From NCBI GenBank assembly GCA_029974835.1, contig JARKQN010000064.1:1-62470 (forward strand): a stretch of DNA of 62,470 bases. The letters are read 5' to 3'. The notes under the pieces are model-generated. The model was not told where the DNA came from, did no database searches, and was given only the letters and a program-made list of their open reading frames with translations. The DNA comes from Bacteroidales bacterium. Its GTDB lineage: Bacteria > Bacteroidota > Bacteroidia > Bacteroidales > VadinHA17. The translations under genes and the position numbers were made by a program. Positions 7,980 through 17,550 of this stretch are shown in pieces. Position 1 is the first letter of the stretch. Each line of letters opens with the position of its first letter.

Positions 7980-9782
7980 TTACTTTATTTTGCCCGGTTT
8001 TGCGCTCTCATACGAGGAGACCAGATCTGCAGGTCCTCCTTTGTACCTTGGATACTCGGGGTAGGAGCAGAGCAGGTTGCCTTTGCCCTCGGGTTTTGTT
8101 CCGATACGCCCCTCGGGGCTTATTACAAGCGTCTTTGCAGGGGCCTCGCCCTTTTCAACCCATTTTATCAGTAGGTCTATCTGGTCGTTCATGTCCGGAC
8201 CGGGAATGTTTCTTACCGGAACCTCGACGCCCTCGCCGTTAACCCTGTAGCTTCTGCCCGAGAGGCCGTGGCCGCCCTGGGGTACAACGTAGAAGCGGGC
8301 GAACTTGTCAACCGTTTTTCGTCCCATTTTATCTAACACCGACTGATAATAGTCTATCTGGGCGCCCGATGAGGCCGTGAAATCCATTGTGCCGATGGTG
8401 ATGATGATTTTCCCTCCCTTTTTGTAAAAGGCCGAAAGGTCGGGGTTTGCAGCATCGAGCCATTCCGAGATCTCCACTCTCCGGTTATTCCACCGGCCCC
8501 CTTCTGCATAGTCAAGCGGGTTTGCCTTAATATCTTTCATAAGGAAACCTGTGACACCAAGTACGCCGAGCGATGTATGCATCCTGGCATTTTCTCCTGC
8601 CCCTTCCTGTCCCTTAAACCTGGTGTTTGTAATCATGCTGAAGTCGGCCGGCGAAGTTGTAGGAAGCCACATTCCGAACGATGTCAGGCCGTGGGCAAGA
8701 GGTGTGGAGAATTTATACGGGCTGTAAACCATTTCGAGGGTTTTGATCTGTCCGTCCGTAAGTCGGGCGGTTGTGGAATTATCTTCGGGATTCGGGTCGA
8801 TTCCGTTCGGGGCGCGGAGTGCAGCCCACGGATCGGCAGGTCCGACCCCGTCTTTGACATTGAATATTGCACGGGCGGCAATATAGTTGTTTATTATGCC
8901 GTCGGAGATGCCGTCGAGTTTATCGCATTGTCTCAGGAATTCGGCCCTGATGGCATTGACTTTCGCGGGTGTTACCCAGTTGGCAAGGGGTTTTTCCTGT
9001 ATTCTCACGAGTTCGGGTGCGAGCATCAGAGTTGAGAAGCTTACAATGGGAACATTTGAGACGACCCCGTCATAATCCTGAGGATACCTTTGAGCGACCA
9101 TAAGGCCTTCGCGGCCGCCCTGTGAGCTTCCGAAATAATAATTATACATGGGTTTTTCCCCGTATATTCTTTTGATAATGACCATCACGGCGTCGTGGGT
9201 TTTTTTCATCTGCATGTATCCGAGGTTTCGTATTGCCTCGTCGTTCATGGCCCATTCGTCGCCCGTGGCCGGCCCTGTAGCCAGGGGTTTGCTCTGTGGT
9301 CCGCCGAAACCGCCCATGCCGCCTGCCTGGTGGCCCGAGTCGCTGCCGTATATTGCGAAGCCTTTGTTAACCAGCGGGTTTCTGCCTTCCCTGACGGTTA
9401 TGGTTCCGTTCATGCCGCCGCCTCCCATCTGTGCGGAGCGGCGCGACCAGCTGGCGGGCAGCAGGACTCTGAAGTTTATTGGCCAGCCGTTCGGATCGGC
9501 AGGGAAAACAGAGCCTTCAACCACGCCGTAGGCGGGAGAGTTTTCGGTTGCCTCCACCCAGCGGGGGGGATAGAGTCTGACCGAGCTCACCGGCTCGCCT
9601 ATGTCCGATGCGGGGATGGAAGTGCCTGCCTTTTCGATGTCGGCCCGGGTGATGATAACCGGGGCAGTATTATCTGTTAAGGTTCCCTTCCCGGCGCTGG
9701 CCTGCTGGCCGGCTGCCGCGACAGTAAGGGAGAAGAATACAATTAAAACCCGGATAATTCTGAAAGAAATATTGTATTTCAT
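7980..9782 (-). CDS. Tannase/feruloyl esterase family hydrolase, exported
   Basis: A 600-residue protein with a signal peptide (hydrophobic run IIRVLIVFFSLTVAAAG). The nucleophile elbow is GSSQGG (Ser about 220), followed by REGLMVAQRYPQDYDGVV, as in the tannase family. CDKLDGISDGIINN matches the calcium-binding loop conserved in feruloyl esterase B/tannase, and the C-terminal GGHGLSGRSY supplies the catalytic His. A Gly/Met-rich stretch lies at 119-160. It should hydrolyse ester-linked phenolic acids such as gallate or ferulate from polysaccharides or tannins; the exact ester is unknown. It stands alone, convergent with the DUF559 repeats, but near other plant- or algal-polymer enzymes (GH76, GH78-like, sulfatase). 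Confidence 0.87.
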   Translation of the reverse strand: MKYNISFRIIRVLIVFFSLTVAAAGQQASAGKGTLTDNTAPVIITRADIEKAGTSIPASDIGEPVSSVRLYPPRWVEATENSPAYGVVEGSVFPADPNGWPINFRVLLPASWSRRSAQMGGGGMNGTITVREGRNPLVNKGFAIYGSDSGHQAGGMGGFGGPQSKPLATGPATGDEWAMNDEAIRNLGYMQMKKTHDAVMVIIKRIYGEKPMYNYYFGSSQGGREGLMVAQRYPQDYDGVVSNVPIVSFSTLMLAPELVRIQEKPLANWVTPAKVNAIRAEFLRQCDKLDGISDGIINNYIAARAIFNVKDGVGPADPWAALRAPNGIDPNPEDNSTTARLTDGQIKTLEMVYSPYKFSTPLAHGLTSFGMWLPTTSPADFSMITNTRFKGQEGAGENARMHTSLGVLGVTGFLMKDIKANPLDYAEGGRWNNRRVEISEWLDAANPDLSAFYKKGGKIIITIGTMDFTASSGAQIDYYQSVLDKMGRKTVDKFARFYVVPQGGHGLSGRSYRVNGEGVEVPVRNIPGPDMNDQIDLLIKWVEKGEAPAKTLVISPEGRIGTKPEGKGNLLCSYPEYPRYKGGPADLVSSYESAKPGKIK

Positions 9783-10043
9783 GGTTAGTGATTAATTTTC
9801 TGTAAAAATAGCCATCCTATTGTTATTTTTATAACAGAAGGGGGTAAAAAATGATTAGAATGTTTCTATTGGCCAAAGCACCATGGATTAAGCGGATGAA
9901 ACATAACCTTACGATCCGTTTTCTTCGGCGGTTGGAGGATTTGATTGGCAGACTGTGAAGCGGGGCTCCGACACGCCGCACGCCCAACCTTCGCTGATTT
10001 ACATCAGCTCCGGCTGGCAAAGCGCATGCCGCACGCAGCAAAC
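9783..10043. other. Non-coding spacer with GC-rich inverted repeats
   Basis: The GC-rich right half (about 9950-10040) has a GCTGAT-TTAC-ATCAGC hairpin near 9994-10009 and two copies of GCCGCACGC about 45 bp apart. It resembles a dispersed non-coding element rather than a gene remnant. No reading frame of either strand looks protein-like. Confidence 0.4.
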
Positions 10044-11114
10044 CTAATGCTCCTGCACCTGCTGCAGCCTTGCAAATATCTCAATCATCGCAGCCTGATC
10101 GATAAGCGTTTTCCCGGGCCTTCTGCCGACAAAACCCTTTTCATCGCGCTGAGTTGTCCATACTCTTTCCGCATCATCAGCAAAGAATTTCAGCCTGTCA
10201 TAATTTCCGTCGGCTCCGGAGAGCTCGATGAATCCGCGAAGCATCACTGCATTGAACCAGAGATTGTCCGGAAGTCTGTTGTTCCTGTAGAAGTGCTTCT
10301 CAGCCGAAAGGGCAATCAGCTTTGCTTCGTCAAGATACCTGTTCTCTCCGGTGATGAGATAAAGCAGCACATTCGATTGCAGCATTGTTCCGGTATTATA
10401 GGTGTATTTTGCCGAGTCGGTCTTCATGATATTCACTTTCAGGGCGTCCCAGTATGTTCCATCCGGAGATCTGAGGTAACGGTTTACCCATTCATAGAGC
10501 TTATGTGCGGTATTTAGATACTCCTTGTCGCCTGTAGCCTTAAAGAGTCTGAGGGCAAGTATAATTCCGGGACCATTTGAGCAGGTGTTCTTCGTGGTTT
10601 TATCGCCTTCACGCCAGTAGATTCCTCCGCCTGAAATGGTATCGTAGCCCGTCATCATGAATCTGTAAATGGTCTTTGCAAGGTCGAGAAACTCTTTTTT
10701 GCCTGTTCTGCTGAAGGCATCCATTGCCGTTATTCCGAGCCACTGGTTGTCGTCGTAATAACGGGTGTCTTTTTCCTCCCGTACAATATATGACCGGTAT
10801 CCGGGAGCCGGAGGTGAAGGGTCATAATAGTGACTTAAAGTTTTCAGCAAGGGATGAAGATAATCTGCTTCCGGTTCCAGTATCTCCATCTCGTTGGCTG
10901 CCTGGAAAAGCGCGCATACAGGCCAGAGATATGAATATGGATTCCTGTTTCTCAGTGTGTCTGTGCTTTCGAGGAAGAGATCAGGGTTTTCTGAAGAGAG
11001 ATATTCTCTTATGTTTCCGTATATAAGTTTTATCCGCGCCTTGTAATCAGTCTCCTGACAATTACCGGCTGCGGGAATAAGTAATGTTATTATCAGCAGG
11101 AGAGTTTTGAACAT
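10044..11114 (-). CDS. Glycoside hydrolase family 76-like protein (alpha-1,6-mannanase type), exported
   Basis: 356 residues from the ATG at 11114; a GTG five codons upstream (11129) is possible. A signal peptide (MFKTLLLIITLLIPAAG) leads into an (alpha/alpha)6-type repeat protein. The catalytic Asp-Asp pair of GH76 appears as YYDDNQWLGI around residue 121-122, and the later motifs GGIYWREGD, CSNGPGIILALRL and YTYNTGTML agree with the family. GH76 enzymes are endo-alpha-1,6-mannanases or related alpha-mannan hydrolases. The typical SusC/SusD neighbours are missing, so the polymer is uncertain. Length is normal for the family. Confidence 0.83.
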   Translation of the reverse strand: MFKTLLLIITLLIPAAGNCQETDYKARIKLIYGNIREYLSSENPDLFLESTDTLRNRNPYSYLWPVCALFQAANEMEILEPEADYLHPLLKTLSHYYDPSPPAPGYRSYIVREEKDTRYYDDNQWLGITAMDAFSRTGKKEFLDLAKTIYRFMMTGYDTISGGGIYWREGDKTTKNTCSNGPGIILALRLFKATGDKEYLNTAHKLYEWVNRYLRSPDGTYWDALKVNIMKTDSAKYTYNTGTMLQSNVLLYLITGENRYLDEAKLIALSAEKHFYRNNRLPDNLWFNAVMLRGFIELSGADGNYDRLKFFADDAERVWTTQRDEKGFVGRRPGKTLIDQAAMIEIFARLQQVQEH

Positions 11115-11590
11115 AGGTTTTTTCTGCACAATTGCAAAATAAGGAAAAATGTGGGTCGGTAATATTAATTTCCAGATATATAATTATTCCTTCCGGGGAA
11201 TTCAGAAAACGCCATCCTTGAACTCCCGGCACTGTGTCCTGATCCATGCGCATTAATTCCGGTTTCCTGCTGCTTAGTCAGACGTAGCTTTCTCTGACCG
11301 ACGAAGCTGAAAGCGTAGTCGGTAGCGCAGGCTTTAAAGCTCACGCCGTCCCGACGTTTCGGTTGGGATCTTCGCGGAGTTTAACCCGTAAAATGGTCCC
11401 ACGACAAGATCGCAAAACTGGCGACCTGCCAGACTGGCGACCGCAGGATTGAACCTGTAACAAAAAATGGACAATATATTAAGCCATTATATAAATTTCT
11501 CTTTTTTATTTCTGATTGATTTTTTTTCTTTTTATGAATCCTTTATTTTGTTAGATTGCTGACAGTAACTTATTATTGAAAATAATACAT
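11115..11590. other. Non-coding spacer, structured GC-rich middle, no gene seen
   Basis: This divergent region separates the GH76-like and GH78-like genes and should hold their promoters. The middle (about 11270-11460) is much richer in G+C than the flanks and contains ACCGAC...GTCGGT inverted halves and a repeated CTGGCGACC motif. The last 110 bases are A+T-rich with a near-match to the -7 box (TATTTTG). I see no RNA family I can name. Confidence 0.4.
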
Positions 11591-14008
11591 ATGAGATTTT
11601 TAATTGAATATCATCTGAAGATAGTTTTGTTCCTTGCCATCACTCTCTTTGTCAAGGATGCAAATGGTCAGCTTGCACCTGAGCTCAATTATCCTCAATT
11701 GAAATACAAAGTAAAGAGCTGGCAGTCACAATGGATTAAATGTCCTTATGCTCCGGAGGCAGATTATGGCGTAATACTTTTCAGAAAGACTATCAGTCTT
11801 GAAGAAAAGCCTTCCTCTTTCATAGTTCACGTCTCCGCCGATAACCGGTATAAACTCTATGTTAATGCGAAGCTTGTATCCATAGGACCTCAGCTTTCAG
11901 ATACAAGACACTGGAGGTATGAGACGATTGATATTGCCCCATATCTCCGGCAAGGCAAAAATATAATTGCCGCTGAGGTGGTAAACTGGGGCCCCGACAG
12001 GTTCTATGGAATAGTTTCCCTCCGGACAGCCTTCCTTATGCAGGGAATGACAGCAAAGGAGAAGGCAGTCAATACCCCTGACGGATGGAAAGCAAAGCAT
12101 AATAAAGCCTATTCCCCATTACATATAAAATGGGTGTCAGGAGTGGACATAGTCGGAGGTTTCTACGCCAGTAATCCGGCCGACAGTATTCAGATGAAGG
12201 ACTATCCTGATAAATGGAATTCATTGACCTTCGACGACAAAGACTGGAAAAAGGCTGAAAGTATATGGCCACCAAATAACGAAAATGAAAGTGGTCATTA
12301 CTGGCTGATGAAACCACGAACCACTCCGCAGGTCGTTCAGAAAACGGAAAAATTTGCACGAATCGCCCGTACAGAGGGCATTGATGTTTCCCCCGCGTTT
12401 CTTCAGGGAGCTTCGCCAGTAACTGTTAAACCCGGATCAAAAATTTCAATACTTCTTGACTTTAATAAGGTTTCCCTTGGCTTTCCTGAACTTATCATTT
12501 CAGGAGGAGCAGGTGCAAAGGTTACTGTCAGATATGCCGAGAATCTTTTGAATCCTGATTTGTCAAAAGGCGACAGAAATATTGTTGAGGGCAAGAAAAT
12601 AAGAGGTGTTCACGATGTGATAATATGCGACGGAAGGCCTGACTTTGTGTTCACTCCACTCTGGTACAGAACCTTCAGATATGTTCAGATTGATGTGGAA
12701 ACACGGAGTGAACCTCTGATAATCAAAGATTTCTATAATATTGTCACGGTTGCTCCACTTACCAGAAAGGCAACATTTGACTGCAGTGATCCTGTTTACG
12801 GGAAAATTGACGAAATATCATGGTATACAGCACACATATGTACCCAGGATAACCTTTTCAGCGATGCCTATTATGAACAGATGATGTATATCGGTGATTC
12901 AAAGGTTCATGCCCTTGTAAACCTCTTTATGACCGGTGATGATGTCTGGCTCAGAAATGCTATCGAGCAATTCAATTATTCAAGATTACCCAATGGGTTG
13001 CTTCCAAGCTGTTACCCTTTAAGAGCATCTATCTTTCATATTAACTTCTCTTTGTATTGGATCGATATGATCCATGATTTTATGATGTATTGCAACGACA
13101 GGGAATTTGTGAGATCATATGCAAATAATATTAAGGAGACACTTCAATGGTTTGAGGAGAACAAGCTTAATAATGGTCTTATAGAGGGTAATTTCGGTAA
13201 ATTTTTTATTGACTGGTATAATGACCCGCCCTTTGCAGGGAAAGGACTTTCACCCGGATCGGAAAGAGGTAATTCTGCAACCATTACCTTACAATATGCA
13301 TATACTCTTAAACATGCGGCTGAGATATTTGACTACCTTGGAATGGAGACTGATGCCGGGATCTGTCGCCGGAGATCTGAAAACGTGAAAAAGGATGTGT
13401 ATAATTCATGCTGGAGCGAAGAAAGAAAAATGTTTGCAGAAAATCCGGATATGACTTTCTATGATGAGAGACCAAACCTGCTCGCAATTAAATCAGGGAT
13501 CTTTGATGAAGAGGGGCAAAGAGAACTTTTCATCAGATGCATTAATGACTCTTCAATAAGTAAACCGGATTATTTTTTCCGGTTCCATTCTTTTGATGTT
13601 ATGAGAGAGCTTGGTCTTGGCGATTATTTCGATAAAGTCATTGACATCTGGAAGAAAATACTGCCACTTAATCTTACAACCACGCCTGAACGGGAAGCCA
13701 GGCAAAGGTCAGACGCACACCCATGGAGCGCTTATCCTTCGGTGGCTTTCCTGAAAGTAATCGCCGGAATTATGCCTGCAGAACCTGAATTTAAATCCGT
13801 TGACATTGCGCCGGCATTCGGGCATCTTCATCACATAAAAGCTTCATATCCGCATTACCTGGGTGATATTAAGGTTGATCTCTATAAAACAGAATCAGGA
13901 GAGTGTAAAGGAGAAATTTCCCTTCCCGAAGGTCTTAATGGTAAATTCCGTTATAATGGCAATACAGTATATTTAAAACAGGGTATTTCAATTATCTCGC
14001 TTAAATAA
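11591..14008 (+). CDS. GH78-like alpha-L-rhamnosidase family protein, exported
   Basis: 805 residues from the ATG at 11591 (a TTG at 11576 would add five). The signal peptide is IVLFLAITLFVKDANG. The N-terminal third is beta-rich and carries the jelly-roll motif FIVHVSADNRYKLYVNAK seen in the carbohydrate-binding parts of rhamnosidases; the middle (about 380-720) is an (alpha/alpha)6 barrel with DNLFSDAYYEQMMYIGDSK, matching the region where GH78 enzymes place their catalytic Glu/Asp; the tail is a beta-sandwich with PAFGHLHHIKASYPHYLGDI. It probably releases rhamnose or a related sugar from a polysaccharide. Followed by a broken FG-GAP gene and a sulfatase on the same strand. More A+T-rich than the 1-10 kb genes. 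Confidence 0.83.
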   Translation: MRFLIEYHLKIVLFLAITLFVKDANGQLAPELNYPQLKYKVKSWQSQWIKCPYAPEADYGVILFRKTISLEEKPSSFIVHVSADNRYKLYVNAKLVSIGPQLSDTRHWRYETIDIAPYLRQGKNIIAAEVVNWGPDRFYGIVSLRTAFLMQGMTAKEKAVNTPDGWKAKHNKAYSPLHIKWVSGVDIVGGFYASNPADSIQMKDYPDKWNSLTFDDKDWKKAESIWPPNNENESGHYWLMKPRTTPQVVQKTEKFARIARTEGIDVSPAFLQGASPVTVKPGSKISILLDFNKVSLGFPELIISGGAGAKVTVRYAENLLNPDLSKGDRNIVEGKKIRGVHDVIICDGRPDFVFTPLWYRTFRYVQIDVETRSEPLIIKDFYNIVTVAPLTRKATFDCSDPVYGKIDEISWYTAHICTQDNLFSDAYYEQMMYIGDSKVHALVNLFMTGDDVWLRNAIEQFNYSRLPNGLLPSCYPLRASIFHINFSLYWIDMIHDFMMYCNDREFVRSYANNIKETLQWFEENKLNNGLIEGNFGKFFIDWYNDPPFAGKGLSPGSERGNSATITLQYAYTLKHAAEIFDYLGMETDAGICRRRSENVKKDVYNSCWSEERKMFAENPDMTFYDERPNLLAIKSGIFDEEGQRELFIRCINDSSISKPDYFFRFHSFDVMRELGLGDYFDKVIDIWKKILPLNLTTTPEREARQRSDAHPWSAYPSVAFLKVIAGIMPAEPEFKSVDIAPAFGHLHHIKASYPHYLGDIKVDLYKTESGECKGEISLPEGLNGKFRYNGNTVYLKQGISIISLK

Positions 14009-14054
14009 ACAAGAGTTTCAGACGAACATTAATGAACCGTTTAAACTATATCTT

Positions 14055-14303
14055 TTGAAAAAGTTGACATTTCAGATTCTGATTTTTATTTCTTTTCCGT
14101 TTTTCCTTAATGCTCAGGTTACATGGGTGCATATTACAAGCAAAACAGGTGCTGTTGAGGTGCCGAACTCAGGTAAACAGCAAACGTCTGCGGCGGTTGC
14201 CGATTTCGATAACGACGGTATTAACGATTTCTGTATCAGCGAAAGGACGTCTGCACCGGGTATGGTATGGTATGGTATGGTATGGTACAGAAAAGTCGAG
14301 TAA
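14055..14303 (+). pseudogene. Broken FG-GAP/VCBS-repeat exported protein, N-terminal remnant
   Basis: An 82-codon frame from a TTG start (no ATG) with a clear signal peptide (ILIFISFPFFLNAQ) and one FG-GAP calcium-binding motif (ADFDNDGINDF), after which intact relatives continue for hundreds of residues. Here the frame ends at a TAA soon after WYRKVE. The end contains five copies of TATGG, which encode the repeated pentapeptide GMVWY. Downstream bases (to about 14460) show no clear continuation in any frame. It is best read as a decayed gene of the degradative cluster. Confidence 0.65.
14261..14285 (+). repeat. Five tandem TATGG pentamers
   Basis: Perfect (TATGG)5 inside the FG-GAP remnant. 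Three extra copies equal 15 bp, so the ancestral two-copy form and this five-copy form have the same frame; the insertion adds five residues and does not itself cause the stop. Confidence 0.9.
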
Positions 14304-14531
14304 GGTGGAAGAAGTATAAGGACTTCAGCAGGTGTGAAATATATCTTCCGGGTCCTGCAATAATTGTCAGATATAAGTAAATCCGGAAATGAATTACTTT
14401 CTGCTTACGGTTTGAAACTGAGCTTTTCTCTTTATCCTGGGTGGGTGAGAAGAAAATTCCCATAAATTTTTATAGAAAGTATTATTATCTCAGGTTTATA
14501 TTATAATCAAATGATTAACTTCAGGAGCATT

Positions 14532-14555
14532 CGGGTTAATAAAAAATATAACCCG
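14532..14555 (+). promoter_or_regulatory. Hairpin upstream of the sulfatase gene
   Basis: CGGGTTA, ten A/T bases, then TAACCCG: a perfect 7-bp stem ending 30 bp before the sulfatase ATG and just ahead of its GGGAGGAAT ribosome binding site. It could act in the leader or end the upstream transcript. Confidence 0.35.
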
Positions 14556-14584
14556 AAATTTAATATTTACGGGAGGAATCTATA

Positions 14585-15976
14585 ATGAAAAAACAGGGAC
14601 TCGCACTGGTACCATTATTACTTTCGGCAGGAATCGGTTATTCCCAGAATACGAAACCAAATATAATCTTTATCCTTGCCGATGACCTTGGATGGAAAGA
14701 TCTGGCATGCTATGGCAATAAGAATACGGAAACGCCTAATCTCGATTCACTTGCAAAACATGGAATCCGTTTCACACAAGCCTATGCCGCGTGCCCTGTC
14801 AGTTCACCGACAAGGGCCTCAATTCTTTCTGGTAAATATCCGGCAAGACTCCAATTGACAAATTTTATTGCAGGAAACCGGACTGACCCGTCTTCGCCTG
14901 TCCTGCCTGCAAATTGGAAACCATATCTCGAAGCGCGCGAGATAACTATTGCAGAAATGTTAAAAGATGCCGGATACTCAACGGCCATGGTCGGTAAATG
15001 GCATCTGGGAAACCATGATACAATAGCACCCTGGAACCAGGGTTTCGGTTATACAAGAATGATTGGTAAGAATGGTCTGGATTATTATAACTATTCTGTT
15101 TATATTGATTCATATCAGAATGAGTTTGTTGATAATGGAAAAGAATATCTGACAGATAAACTTACAGATTACGGCATTGAATTCCTAGCAGCCAATAAGA
15201 CAAAGCCTTTCTTTCTTTATCTTGCATATTCCGCTCCTCATGTGGTAATAGTTCCCCGGCCTGATAAGCTGATGAAATATTTCAGGAAGTATGGACAGTC
15301 GGAAGAAAAGTTTAATCCATATTATGCTGCAATGGTTGAAAGTATCGACGATGGTGTCGGCCGGATTATGAATTTTCTGAAGGAAAACAATCTGCTTGAA
15401 AATACAATTATAATTTTTACAAGTGATAACGGCGGTTTGGGAATGGATGAACTCGGTCCGACTCCGACATCGAATCTGCCCCTTCGCAAATGGAAAGGTC
15501 ATGTTTATGAAGGAGGAATTAGGGTCCCTGCAATTGTTAGCTGGCGAGGTAAATTTGAGCCCGGAAGAATTTCAGAAGAGTATTTCAGTTCTGTTGACTA
15601 CTTCCCGACATTTTGCGAAATAACAGGGATAAAAAGATTTCCGGAGAATATCGATGGGAAGAGTATATTGCCCATACTGACAGGTAATGTCGTACCGGAA
15701 GCAGAGCGTCCGATATTCTGGCACTATCCCCATTTCTCAAATCAACTGGGCCGGCCGGCAGGAGCAGTCAGGAAGGGTAACTTCAAGCTTGTTGAGAACT
15801 ATGAAACCGGCGAACTTCAACTGTTCGATCTGTCAAAGGATATCTCTGAATCCATAAACCTTTCAGGGGATTTAAAGATGAAAACTGAAGAATTATATAA
15901 ACTGCTCATGGATTGGAGGGTGAGGGTAAATGCGCAGATGCCGGAAAAGAATCCTGGTTATAAACCTGCCAGATAA
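14585..15976 (+). CDS. Sulfatase, serine-type, exported
   Basis: 463 residues with a signal peptide (LALVPLLLSAGIGYS). The alkaline-phosphatase-like sulfatase core is complete: metal-binding ADDLG near 32-36, active-site motif S-S-P-T-R (about 73-77) in PVSSPTRASILSG, MVGKWHLG, and TSDNGG. The residue that becomes formylglycine is Ser, not Cys, so activation needs a radical SAM anaerobic sulfatase-maturating enzyme, which is not in this window. The start has a GGGAGG ribosome binding site 8 bp upstream. Works on a sulfated sugar, probably in the periplasm, together with the GH78-like enzyme just upstream. Substrate not readable from sequence. Confidence 0.92.
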   Translation: MKKQGLALVPLLLSAGIGYSQNTKPNIIFILADDLGWKDLACYGNKNTETPNLDSLAKHGIRFTQAYAACPVSSPTRASILSGKYPARLQLTNFIAGNRTDPSSPVLPANWKPYLEAREITIAEMLKDAGYSTAMVGKWHLGNHDTIAPWNQGFGYTRMIGKNGLDYYNYSVYIDSYQNEFVDNGKEYLTDKLTDYGIEFLAANKTKPFFLYLAYSAPHVVIVPRPDKLMKYFRKYGQSEEKFNPYYAAMVESIDDGVGRIMNFLKENNLLENTIIIFTSDNGGLGMDELGPTPTSNLPLRKWKGHVYEGGIRVPAIVSWRGKFEPGRISEEYFSSVDYFPTFCEITGIKRFPENIDGKSILPILTGNVVPEAERPIFWHYPHFSNQLGRPAGAVRKGNFKLVENYETGELQLFDLSKDISESINLSGDLKMKTEELYKLLMDWRVRVNAQMPEKNPGYKPAR

Positions 15977-16685
15977 GCCAGGCAGATTCAATATTTATAT
16001 GCTGACTTTGGAAATTGCAGGCAAAAAGAGGCGGCCTTAAGCTTTATGCCATTTCCGGTTTTTCAATCGTGCCGGTTCTGAGTTTGTTCTCCTGCCATGG
16101 CGGTATGGATAACTTGGTTTATATCAAAACATCGGAGCAAATAAGGAAATCTGATATCTATAATCCCGGACAGAACCACAGGACCGCCCTGGAAAAGTTT
16201 TATCAGTATCTTAAATTATAAAACCTAAAATTACACTGACGGTATGTTAAAAAGGATTTTCGCTCATTATTGCTGTAAGGGGTAATGCGGGAATATTGCG
16301 CCTGTACCGGCAATCTCCGGGATCGGGGTGACCGGAGGTCTACATCCCGGATTCACGACCGGGGCAGGCCGGGTAAATCATTCTGTTCAGGTTTATTGTG
16401 TGCCTCACTATATCCATTGGAGATTAGTAGGGATTGAAACACAGGAATATGAAGAGATTTGACAATGATTAATCCTTATGTTGTAAAACAGGCTGTGCAA
16501 AAGACCAAGATGCTCTTTGATGATTATTGAGAATTCTTTATATTTGTTTTAAAGAGGTGATATAAAGGACAATAAAAGGAAGATTCTTCATGTAAAATTT
16601 AATACTTATTGATTTTTAAAATCTGATCTTTGTGAAGCATTCAGACACATTTTATTGATTGATAATACCTTAAATCATAATAGCC
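15977..16685. other. Long non-coding stretch at the left edge of the defence island
   Basis: About 700 bases without a convincing gene. A 68-codon frame at 16015-16221 (TTG start, lipobox-like LSLFSC) and an open frame ending at 16461 (ending IHWRLVGIETQEYEEI) may be gene relics; neither has a family I recognise. G+C falls sharply to the right of about 16480, which I take as the left boundary of the island. A lone GGATTGAAAC at 16431-16440 is not part of a CRISPR array. Confidence 0.45.
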
Positions 16686-17300
16686 ATGAAAAGCAGAAAC
16701 TTTGGAATCCTGACCTCAATAAGCTGGAATAGTAATGGATGGTCAGGGCCGGCGACAAAAGAAGATGTTTCAAAGTCAAATTATGAATGGGTAAAAGAGA
16801 ACCATCGTATGGTGGAGGATTTGAATTTTGCGTATACAATCTATCCTGCAGAACCTGACGGGACTTTTATTGCCTATACTCCAATGCTTGATCGAAAACC
16901 ATCTGAGGAAGAATCAAAATACGTTGAAATAGTGTTCTTTAGAAGCCTGAATTACCATATTAACCAGAATCTTATTGTCGGATTTTATGCTTTTCCTGAA
17001 ATAGGTCGGTTTATAAGAAAAGCTGAACATGAAATATACAGGAGATATGAAGAGGGAGGCAATGTTAAGTCAAAAACTGAACATATTGTGCGCTTTGATA
17101 ATCCGATTCCTGTTTCTGACACAATCGTCAAGTCATTTAAATATCTTCCGGAAGGGAAAAAGCTTGGTCAGCAGGGATTCAACTATTTGCATTATGATAA
17201 TGTTTTAAGGATTCTGGACAGGGCATCAATATTAAATCCTGATGACCAGAAGCTAAAGTCAATCAAGCTGAAGTTTCTGACTGAGTATAAGGGCATATAG
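16686..17300 (+). CDS. Uncharacterised 204-residue protein at the start of the island
   Basis: No signal peptide or membrane segment. The N-terminus (NFGILTSISWNSNGWSGP) is rich in Trp, Ser and Asn and somewhat resembles small ligand-recognition domains seen at the head of modification-dependent restriction proteins, but I cannot support that by a motif. The C-terminal half is helical and charged (YLPEGKKLGQQGFNYLHYDN). It is A+T-rich like the defence genes that follow, and separated by 250 bp from the WYL-nuclease gene, so it may belong with it. Function not known. Confidence 0.6.
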   Translation: MKSRNFGILTSISWNSNGWSGPATKEDVSKSNYEWVKENHRMVEDLNFAYTIYPAEPDGTFIAYTPMLDRKPSEEESKYVEIVFFRSLNYHINQNLIVGFYAFPEIGRFIRKAEHEIYRRYEEGGNVKSKTEHIVRFDNPIPVSDTIVKSFKYLPEGKKLGQQGFNYLHYDNVLRILDRASILNPDDQKLKSIKLKFLTEYKGI

Positions 17301-17550
17301 TGAATGCCTGATTCTAATATGCATAATATGAAGATTAAAATCCAACCTTTGGTTAAATCAAAATATCAAATGTCTTTACCCCCCTGGAACTTCTACTGAT
17401 GCTAACAAAGTTTATAAACCATAATGGTTCCAGTATGTATTCAAGCAGTGTAACCCATACAAAATCTCGTTTCGGTGGACAAATAACTATTCCGCAATCC
17501 CTTACGGCACATACACTCGATCGTTATAATTTATATTATTAACAGCTCCT

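Noticed and set aside
9945-10517. 190-codon + strand frame
   Set aside because: Antisense to the GH76-like gene and repeat; composition not protein-like.
11270-11460. Riboswitch or structured RNA
   Set aside because: Inverted halves are present but no conserved core of a known class was recognised.
14261-14285. Phase-variable switch by the TATGG tract
   Set aside because: The gene is already truncated and the present copy number keeps the ancestral frame, so a live switch is not supported.
16423-16440. CRISPR-repeat-like ATTAGTAGGGATTGAAAC
   Set aside because: Only one copy; no spacer-repeat periodicity and no cas genes in the window.
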